A stretch of DNA of 64,000 nucleotides from Saprospiraceae bacterium (lineage in GTDB: Bacteria; Bacteroidota; Bacteroidia; Chitinophagales; Saprospiraceae), in assembly GCA_041392805.1 (NCBI GenBank), contig JAWKLJ010000002.1, forward strand, positions 1,379,001-1,443,000. Direction: 5' to 3'. Position 1 is the stretch's first letter. The number at the start of each line of letters is the position of its first letter. Positions 55,901 to 61,337 of the stretch are shown here, one piece after another. The translations under genes and the position numbers were made by a program. A model generated the notes under the pieces. That model had not been told where the DNA came from. It was given only the letters and a program-made list of their open reading frames with translations, and made no database searches.

Positions 55901-56007
55901 ATGGTTTGGACGGTACTATAATGATTGATAACCCCGCTCAGGGCTTCTTGCGAAAAAAGTGTACTCAGGCTTAACAGCCCAATGCATAGGGAGTATATTG
56001 TTCTCAT
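52951..56007 (-). CDS. Surface protein with glycine-rich region, PKD domains and T9SS tail
   Basis: A 1018 aa protein with a signal peptide (TIYSLCIGLLSLSTLFSQEA). Residues about 30-130 are strand-rich; about 190-430 are a glycine-rich region with many GGGGG runs (GGGGGANV, GGGGGAGH). Three PKD domains are clear (VQFNNTSQNALSYAWDFGDG, VDFANESLGEISSIVWLFPGG, IQFSNQSSGSIDNYAWAFPGG), and a fourth is probable (RYNWSFGDGNNSNEG). The C-terminus is a T9SS type A sorting domain (ASWVAYPNPFTNELFLLD, LSAGIYWIKM). Likely a large adhesin or surface structural protein. The antisense long frames here come from its glycine codons. Confidence 0.85.
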   Translation of the reverse strand: MRTIYSLCIGLLSLSTLFSQEALSGVINHYSTVQTIDLCTNTLEVGQTTGFSEGMDILLIQMQGAQINRNNNSSFGNITSLGGAGLYEKNQIAAINGNRITLAFQIKNDYDPTGRVQMVSFPRFEDAVVVEIVTGQAWDGSRGGIIAFQVEDTLVLEAPIVANGLGFRGGLSVNTDDNNCNALTNANNYFYGSDNWRGAPKGEGIALPKSGEENGRGPQANGGGGGNDHNAGGGGGANVTKAGQGGTNNEPSFFGCDGNFPGFGGKALAADTSRLFLGGGGGAGHENNLVGTNGGIGGGIIIISVGQLVANTFSLQADGNSPPDGGGDGAGGGGGGGTILLLSSQQPSSLSATARGGNGGNINNNNLDRCHGPGGGGSGGHVLTNLTLPLAGVQIGGGAAGLTFNSSSCADGTNGSEPGSPGQISPVQASIAANEPFSSTAIIDQANTLTVCINQPLLLPVTVQGTSLTLQWSANQGNGFVPIQDGPLFQGVTTDTLRISQVGLEMASWQFQLLVTNPCGANITSDPISLNLLPVPTAGFTANQNGQNVQFNNTSQNALSYAWDFGDGENSTAISPTHVYGQAGTYVVTLSAYNDCDTVQTTTVITIAGVLQALFSASPQVGCAPLSVDFANESLGEISSIVWLFPGGSPSFSSDNQPSISYTQAGLYDVTLIVTNALGVDSLTLKDYIEVRSLPVSAFNFTLNGLDVTVNNAAINADQIAWYVPALDVTSTAPTATFTFMEGGTYTIQLTASNACGSVSSEQSITLGQAPNANFSFTPTGGCERATIQFSNQSSGSIDNYAWAFPGGTPESSTLQNPIVTYENAGLYTVSLQVGGPLGEANLVREGAVEVLLRPNPSFSFTIDGLSVSFQNNSSEANRYNWSFGDGNNSNEGNPTHIYTAPGLYDVSLNAQNQYCGLAISQSVFLKPNATDEPAPTASWVAYPNPFTNELFLLDKSGMIGDHIHFQLYNDLGQLKQQGTFVQQLSLSTTTLSAGIYWIKMSQEGKVVWRKIVKLNGY

Positions 56008-56077
56008 AGGATAATAACGATTTCTTATGACAAGGTATGATGATTAGCGCGAAAATAATTCAGAAAACCATTTTCAA

Positions 56078-56108
56078 TTGTGAGATTTCAAAAATAATAC
56101 TACCTTTG
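56078..56108 (+). promoter_or_regulatory. Promoter of rpsP
   Basis: TTG (56078-56080), 20 bp, TACCTTTG (56101-56108): a full match to the Bacteroidota primary-sigma promoter. Transcription should start near 56115, giving a leader of about 65 nt. Confidence 0.75.
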
Positions 56109-56120
56109 CGCCCGATAAAA

Positions 56121-56151
56121 ACCCACCGTCCCTTTATGGGAGTAAGTGGGT
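56121..56151 (+). promoter_or_regulatory. Hairpin in the rpsP leader
   Basis: ACCCAC (56121-56126) pairs with GTGGGT (56146-56151), and inside it TCCC (56129-56132) with GGGA (56138-56141). It starts just after the predicted transcription start, so the transcript opens with this structure. It may be a binding site for autoregulation by a ribosomal protein, or only stabilise the 5' end. Confidence 0.45.
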
Positions 56152-56178
56152 CGTAGGCTAATTAAATTATAATGTAAC

Positions 56179-56667
56179 ATGCCTGTAAAGATTAGATTGC
56201 AACGAAAAGGTCGTAAGCAACGTCCTTTTTACCAAATCGTAGTTGCCGATTCTCGTTCCCCCCGCGATGGAAAATTCATCGAAAAATTGGGAACTTATAA
56301 TCCTATGACAAAGCCTGCAACCATCGAAATTGACCGCGATAAAGCGTTTGATTGGTTGATGAAAGGCGCACAACCTACGGAGACTGCTAAAGCAATACTT
56401 CGTTTCAAAGGTGTCTATTACAAAAAGCACCTGATGCGAGGCGTTAGAAAAGGAGCGATGACTCCCGAAGAAGCTGATGCGAAGTACAAAGATTGGGTAG
56501 ATGGCAAAGAAGCTAAAATTGCTGCTCGTTTTCAGAAAACAGCAGAAGAAAAAGCCAACTGGTTAGCCAAAGTTTCTGGTACCACGCCACCTCCTCCAGT
56601 TGTAGAAGAAGAAGCTCCAGTGGTTGAAGTTGAAGCAACTATCGAGGCAGCAAACGAAGAGGAATAA
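56179..56667 (+). CDS. rpsP: 30S ribosomal protein S16
   Basis: A 162 aa S16: the first 80 residues (KIRLQRKGRKQRPFYQIVVADSRSPRDGKFIEKLGTYNP, here quoted in parts) carry the family signature RLQRKGRK and GKFIEKLGTYNP. The C-terminal half is a lysine- and glutamate-rich extension ending in an acidic tail (VVEEEAPVVEVEATIEAANEEE). S16 is about 80-90 aa in E. coli; the long form is usual in Bacteroidota. The gene has its own promoter, leader hairpin and terminator. rimM or trmD are not next to it. Confidence 0.95.
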   Translation: MPVKIRLQRKGRKQRPFYQIVVADSRSPRDGKFIEKLGTYNPMTKPATIEIDRDKAFDWLMKGAQPTETAKAILRFKGVYYKKHLMRGVRKGAMTPEEADAKYKDWVDGKEAKIAARFQKTAEEKANWLAKVSGTTPPPPVVEEEAPVVEVEATIEAANEEE

Positions 56668-56693
56668 AAAATTCTATCTTCATATGACCAAAG

Positions 56694-56724
56694 GCCTATT
56701 CGAATCTCGGATAGGCTTTTGTTG
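56694..56724 (+). terminator. Intrinsic terminator of rpsP
   Basis: GCCTATTCGA (56694-56703) and TCGGATAGGC (56707-56716) form a 10 bp stem with one T-G pair and a three-base loop, followed by TTTTGTTGT. It lies 26 bp after the rpsP stop. Confidence 0.8.
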
Positions 56725-56812
56725 TATAACAAAACGGATAAAAAGTTAATATGTCCAAAAAAGTTGGTCTAAGCCATCATAAGCTTCCCAACTATTTTTA
56801 TATTTGCAATCC

Positions 56813-56965
56813 GTAACTGGACTTTTGACATTCGCTGTTTTGAAGGCGGAAATCGGAAGGCGGAAATAGGAACTCGGCAAGGCTCATGGGCGCAATTTTC
56901 CGACTTCTCACTTCTAGCCTGGAAAACAGAGGATTACCAAAAGCGTCAAAAGTCCAATTCGTAAC
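56813..56965. repeat. Palindromic-ended intergenic element
   Basis: GTAACTGGACTTTTGAC (56813-56829) and GTCAAAAGTCCAATTCGTAAC (56945-56965) are imperfect inverted repeats about 153 bp apart. The interior holds GGCGGAAA-type repeats. Its right end shares 16 of 17 bases with 17647-17663 near the 17.5 kb tandem repeat. No coding capacity. Confidence 0.6.
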
Positions 56966-56999
56966 AAGGCTATACTTTATTCTAAAATAAATTAACGTG

Positions 57000-57155
57000 A
57001 ACCTGGTAGTGCTTTAAATTGCACTATCAGGTTTACCTTTAAAAATAGACCTTCTTTTACAATTTTTGCGGTCAAGAGAAAGACTAAGGCGACCATCCGC
57101 GTGCGCCGAAGCTTTAGCCAAGGAGCAAGGAAGCTGTACCTTTACTTTCTCTTGA
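57000..57155 (+). other. Inverted repeats in the leader of the 465 aa gene
   Basis: Two inverted repeats lie upstream of 57192: AACCTGGTAGTGC (57000-57012) with GCACTATCAGGTT (57021-57033), one G-T pair; and TCAAGAGAAAG (57072-57082) with CTTTCTCTTGA (57145-57155). They may be terminator debris from upstream or leader structures. The rest of the 56725-57191 gap shows no gene; TACCTTTA at 57138 resembles a -7 element. Confidence 0.4.
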
Positions 57156-57191
57156 TTCAAAAGCGCAGAAATTGTCAGAGAACTAAAATAG

Positions 57192-58589
57192 ATGTATATG
57201 AACGAATTGGATGGGCATTATCAAGACCGATTAAATGCTATTGCAGCAGAGATTCAGGCTTCAGAAGAGTTGCAGCAATACCTCGAAGAAGAAGAAGAAG
57301 AACTCTATTTACACCTGAAAGAAAGGTTCGAACCCAAAATAGCTCACCTCTATGAGGAAGTAGCAGAGAATGATCCCTTGCAATTGGTCGCTTTCGAAAA
57401 CGCCTTATTAAACGAGTCATTTGAAGGGCTTTACCTCCCCAAAATATTGGGCTATTCCGTGCTTAGAGGTGAAGTAGATAAGGAATTCAAATACGTTCGT
57501 CCTCAAGACCACTTTAAGGATATTTTAATAGCGATTTGTAATTCAGCCAATTTTGATATCCTGAAAAAGCGAATTGGGCAGTCGATCCAAATGGGATTCG
57601 CGATGAGTAGCGATATCTGGATCACTAACCTGATTAATACCTATACGAATAAGCGTATTCGCTATTACTTGCAAGGACAAGTTTTGGATAAATACCGACA
57701 GCCAGAAAGCAGAAACACAGGCCTTGTCCGTTATAGCCGACAATTTACTAACGATAACTATCAGTCTGCAGAATTCCCCGAAACAGCATCAGCCCTAAAA
57801 GTGCTGTTTTCTCCGCTAAAAAACTTTTTGATTTACCGCATTAAGCGAAAAGGTAATAATAGTTCCCTGGTTGCACCTTTGAAAGCCTTTATTGCAAATG
57901 AAAGCTTGCAAGGAACCAATGAGCATGCTCAGATAATGGGTCTTTATGCTACTTTTTTCCCATTGGATGAAGAGGAAGCCTTTATTTCGAAACACTTCAA
58001 TAAAATTCGAAAGGAAACACCCGGTTTTGCAGCAGATTTCCTCGTATTCATCCTTGAATTGCTGCAACGAAAAGATGTTGACCTCTATGGGCAGGCGGAA
58101 CTCCAGCTGTCTAATATAGTTGACAAAACGGTAAAGGATGACTTGAGTGAATACTTCAATTTGACGGATATCATCCATAAAAACGGATATATCAATGAAG
58201 AAGTACAACAAGCAGTGAAGGTGTTTTATAATCAACACCAGGGCTTATCCTTAGTCAATGAATGTATTCGACAGGTTATCTATGGGTACTTTGCCCGCTT
58301 GATTAATAACTTGGAAGAACGAGCCTACGGAGACTTTTTTGAGGCCGCAAAACTTTACCCTGTTTATATGGGTATTTTTGTCAACCAACAGTTTAACCAG
58401 GACCTGAAGGACCTTTCTATGCGTTATGTCCGGAAATTGTTGCGGAAATATGTCGACAAACGCGGTAAAGATTACCAGGATATTAAGAAATTTGTTTCTT
58501 CCACTTTTGTTGAATACGGTTTCCTCAAAGACAAAGAAGTGGTAGAGCTGTTCAAAACAAGGAGAAAAAGGGCTAAACCGGAAGCATAG
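57192..58589 (+). CDS. Conserved helical protein of unknown function
   Basis: A 465 aa cytoplasmic protein without signal or membrane segment; ATG at 57192 or 57198 (two residues shorter). Nearly all helix. It begins with an acidic coil (LQQYLEEEEEELYLHLKERFEPK) and ends in a basic tail (FKTRRKRAKPEA). I do not recognise the family. Its alternating charged helices suggest a scaffold or a nucleic-acid-related function, but that is a guess. It is separated from the PhoD-like gene by 33 bp and may be cotranscribed. Confidence 0.7.
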   Translation: MYMNELDGHYQDRLNAIAAEIQASEELQQYLEEEEEELYLHLKERFEPKIAHLYEEVAENDPLQLVAFENALLNESFEGLYLPKILGYSVLRGEVDKEFKYVRPQDHFKDILIAICNSANFDILKKRIGQSIQMGFAMSSDIWITNLINTYTNKRIRYYLQGQVLDKYRQPESRNTGLVRYSRQFTNDNYQSAEFPETASALKVLFSPLKNFLIYRIKRKGNNSSLVAPLKAFIANESLQGTNEHAQIMGLYATFFPLDEEEAFISKHFNKIRKETPGFAADFLVFILELLQRKDVDLYGQAELQLSNIVDKTVKDDLSEYFNLTDIIHKNGYINEEVQQAVKVFYNQHQGLSLVNECIRQVIYGYFARLINNLEERAYGDFFEAAKLYPVYMGIFVNQQFNQDLKDLSMRYVRKLLRKYVDKRGKDYQDIKKFVSSTFVEYGFLKDKEVVELFKTRRKRAKPEA

Positions 58590-58622
58590 ACCTTAACCTG
58601 AAAAACGCTCTAATTATTAATA

Positions 58623-59696
58623 ATGGATTTCTTAAAGTACTGTTGTATCGGCTTTTGCCTCAGTTTGATGTTGGCCGCCTGCCAAGGTCAGCTAAAGCCG
58701 ACATTAGCACAGGCGGAAGGTGAATCCTTATTTGTAGGCCAGCACTTGCCATTAGATGCGCCCCTCTCCACGATTGCGATTGGCTCCTGTAATAAACACG
58801 ACGAAGACCAGTCGATTTGGACAGCTGTTGGTCAGGACAAGCCTGATCTTTGGATTTGGCTGGGAGACAATGTGTACGGTGATACCGAAAACATGGAAGT
58901 ACTTAAATCCAAGTACCTGCTGCAAAAAAAGGCGCCGGAATACCAAGCCTTCCGAACCCAAGTGCCGGTTATTGGGGTATGGGACGATCACGATTATGGG
59001 GTAAATGACGGGGGGAAGGCTTATCCTAAGAAAGAAGAAAGCCAATCTTTGTTATGTGACTTTTTAGATGTTCCGCTTGATGCACCGGTACGGTCACAAA
59101 AGGGCATTTACCAAGCTTATGTTTTTGGCCCAGCAGGACGCCAAGTAAAGATAATCTTGCTGGACGCACGCTATTTCCGCGATGAGCTGGAAGCTAATCT
59201 TTCCGGCCCACAACGCTATAAAATCAATCCTACTGGTGATATTTTGGGGGAGGCACAATGGCAATGGTTGGAAAAAGAATTGACCAATAGCAGTGCTCAG
59301 ATTCACCTGATAGGGTCAGGTATCCAAATCATTCCCGAAGAACAAGGTTTCGAAAAGTGGGCTAATTTTCCCTTGGCCAGGACCCGCCTGTTGCGTCTAT
59401 TGGCCACCACACAACCTTCCCGCCCCATTCTGCTTAGCGGCGATAGGCATATTTCCGAATTTTCCAAAATAAAACTGGATAGCCTGTCCTTTCCTATTTA
59501 CGAATTTACCTCAAGCGGCCTAACCCATGCTTACGAAAGCTTTTCCGGAGAGCCTAATAAATACCGATTAGGATCGGTTGTTTTTCAAAGAAATTATGGC
59601 CTGATAAGGATAGACTGGACATCTGCGACACCTTCCATTGGCTTCCAAATTAGGGGCCTGAAGGGAGACCTTTTAGAGGAATTGGCATTGGATTAA
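58623..59696 (+). CDS. PhoD-like alkaline phosphatase-family lipoprotein
   Basis: A 357 aa protein with a lipoprotein signal (LSLMLAACQG). The PhoD metallophosphatase motifs are IAIGSCNKHDED, WIWLGDNVYGDTEN, VWDDHDYG, and LSGDRHISEF, with metal ligands in Asp and His. The family hydrolyses phosphodiesters and phosphomonoesters in the periplasm, using iron and calcium in the known enzyme. Length is shorter than canonical PhoD, lacking the N-terminal beta-domain, as is common in Bacteroidota. No phosphate-regulated promoter was seen. Confidence 0.88.
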   Translation: MDFLKYCCIGFCLSLMLAACQGQLKPTLAQAEGESLFVGQHLPLDAPLSTIAIGSCNKHDEDQSIWTAVGQDKPDLWIWLGDNVYGDTENMEVLKSKYLLQKKAPEYQAFRTQVPVIGVWDDHDYGVNDGGKAYPKKEESQSLLCDFLDVPLDAPVRSQKGIYQAYVFGPAGRQVKIILLDARYFRDELEANLSGPQRYKINPTGDILGEAQWQWLEKELTNSSAQIHLIGSGIQIIPEEQGFEKWANFPLARTRLLRLLATTQPSRPILLSGDRHISEFSKIKLDSLSFPIYEFTSSGLTHAYESFSGEPNKYRLGSVVFQRNYGLIRIDWTSATPSIGFQIRGLKGDLLEELALD

Positions 59697-59731
59697 TCGA
59701 TCCTCCATAATGGTCAGAGAACCTCAATCAT

Positions 59732-60718
59732 ATGAATTCATCTTTTAATTGGGGCATTATTGGCCCGGGTAAGATTGCCCATAAATTTGCCCACGACCTT
59801 CAATTTATTCCGCGGGCGAAACTCCATGCGGTTGCTTCTAGAGATGGTTATCGAGCTGCTACTTTTGCCAAACAGTTTGGCGCCCCCTACCATTTCGGAA
59901 ATTATGCTGATATCTTGACCTGCCCAAATCTTGATGCCGTTTACATTGCCACGCCTCATGCCGGCCATTTTGAAAACACCATTTTATGTCTGGAAAAAGG
60001 TATACCCGTTTTGTGTGAAAAACCACTGGCAATGAATAGCAGACAGGTAGAGTTGATGATTGCGGCTGCCAAACGATCAGGAACCTTTCTGATGGAAGCA
60101 CTTTGGACGCGCTTTACACCGAGTATGCAAAAGGTGGTATCCTTAATCAGAGAAGGTAAAATAGGCGAGATTTTGGGGGTCAAAGCCGATTTTGGTTTTC
60201 GGGCGGCTGTTCCCACTGAGCATAGGATCCTCAACAAGGCCTTGGGTGGTGGGGCACTTTTAGATGTTGGAATTTATCCCGCCTTTTTAGCACTTTTGTT
60301 ATTGGGAAAACCAGCCGAAGTCAAAGCTATGGGACGCATTGGGAGTACTGGAGTCGATGAGGAGACCCATGCGCTACTCCGTTTTCAAGGCGGACAATTG
60401 GCTCACTTGTTTAGTAGTATAGTATCCCATACCCAAACGGAAGCTTTTATCTATGGAGAAGAAGGAACGCTACATCTGCATTCCCGATGGCATGAGCAAA
60501 CAAACCTCTCTTTCTTAAAATCAAAAACACCACCGGAAGTGTATCATTTTGAAAAACTGGGTTTTGGATATCATTATGAAGCATTGGAGGTGATGAGCTG
60601 TATCGAAGCGGGGAAAATCGAAAGCGAGTTATGGCCTCATTCCCTGAGTATGGAATTGATCTTATTACTTGATGCCATTCGCCGAGAAATTGGATTAATC
60701 TATCCGGAAGACGAATGA
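59732..60718 (+). CDS. Gfo/Idh/MocA family oxidoreductase
   Basis: A 328 aa cytoplasmic protein: N-terminal Rossmann fold (FNWGIIGPGKIAHKFAHDL) and CEKPLAMN motif (LCLEKGIPVLCEKPLAMN), which holds the catalytic Lys. C-terminal alpha/beta domain (GGGALLDVGIYPAFLALLLLGKP). It resembles dehydrogenases of the trans-1,2-dihydrobenzene-1,2-diol / D-xylose 1-dehydrogenase type, which use NAD(P). Substrate not determined. It is 35 bp downstream of the PhoD-like gene. Confidence 0.85.
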   Translation: MNSSFNWGIIGPGKIAHKFAHDLQFIPRAKLHAVASRDGYRAATFAKQFGAPYHFGNYADILTCPNLDAVYIATPHAGHFENTILCLEKGIPVLCEKPLAMNSRQVELMIAAAKRSGTFLMEALWTRFTPSMQKVVSLIREGKIGEILGVKADFGFRAAVPTEHRILNKALGGGALLDVGIYPAFLALLLLGKPAEVKAMGRIGSTGVDEETHALLRFQGGQLAHLFSSIVSHTQTEAFIYGEEGTLHLHSRWHEQTNLSFLKSKTPPEVYHFEKLGFGYHYEALEVMSCIEAGKIESELWPHSLSMELILLLDAIRREIGLIYPEDE

Positions 60719-60744
60719 AGGTGAAATCGAAACCATAGTAGTGT

Positions 60745-60867
60745 GACGGAAATAAATGATACCACTTTTTTCAAAGATTCGCGAATATTTTCACACAACT
60801 TCCATGCTGTCAGTTGCTTTGAAAATTTTAGCGAATCAAAAGTGGTATCATTTATTTTTTTCCCGTC
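60745..60867. repeat. Palindromic element
   Basis: A perfect 20 bp inverted repeat, AAATAAATGATACCACTTTT at 60750-60769 and its reverse complement at 60838-60857, extends outward to GACGG/CCGTC (60745 and 60863-60867) past a small bulge. The interior pairs GATTCGC with GCGAATC. It lies just after the Gfo/Idh/MocA gene and would form a strong hairpin or cruciform. Terminator or non-autonomous element; no target duplication found. The remaining gap to 61337 is AT-rich without an obvious gene. Confidence 0.7.
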
Positions 60868-61088
60868 TCTTAGTTAGCAATCGCTGTTTTTGAAACCGCT
60901 TATTTATTTTGATTAAATAAATAATTAAGAATATTCCTTGCCATATCTCGCCTCCTTGCAAATTTTTGGGAAAAAATCAACAACAGGATTGCCACTTAAA
61001 TATTGATTGCTTTTCAAGAAATAAAAGAAACAGCCCCTTTTTTTTAGAAAAAAAGCAGAACGAAGAGTTTTTTTTTGAAAAATCATCA

Positions 61089-61117
61089 TTGAGATTCCTG
61101 TTATTTTATTAATTTTG
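61089..61117 (+). promoter_or_regulatory. Candidate promoter of gltB
   Basis: TTG (61089-61091), 18 bp, TAATTTTG (61110-61117) matches the Bacteroidota promoter with a spacer one base short. It would leave a leader of about 210 nt before gltB. Confidence 0.35.
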
Positions 61118-61337
61118 TTACCCCCAACAACTGAAAGGAACAAATTATAAAGTTGCCAAAAAACGTTATTCACCCACTCCACCACCATCCACGTAGAGGA
61201 TAAAAGAACGGTTTTTCCGCTCTGTCCATTTCAAACCGAATTATAACTGTTTTTTTTTGACATGCTTGAGCTTATTTGGAGACACCCTCGAGTTTTGTCA
61301 TATACACAATCTTGGAGCTAACAACAACCATAATATT

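Noticed and set aside
56694..56716. tRNA T-arm, because of TTCGAATC
   Set aside because: The bases are part of the rpsP terminator stem; no acceptor stem or anticodon arm surrounds them.
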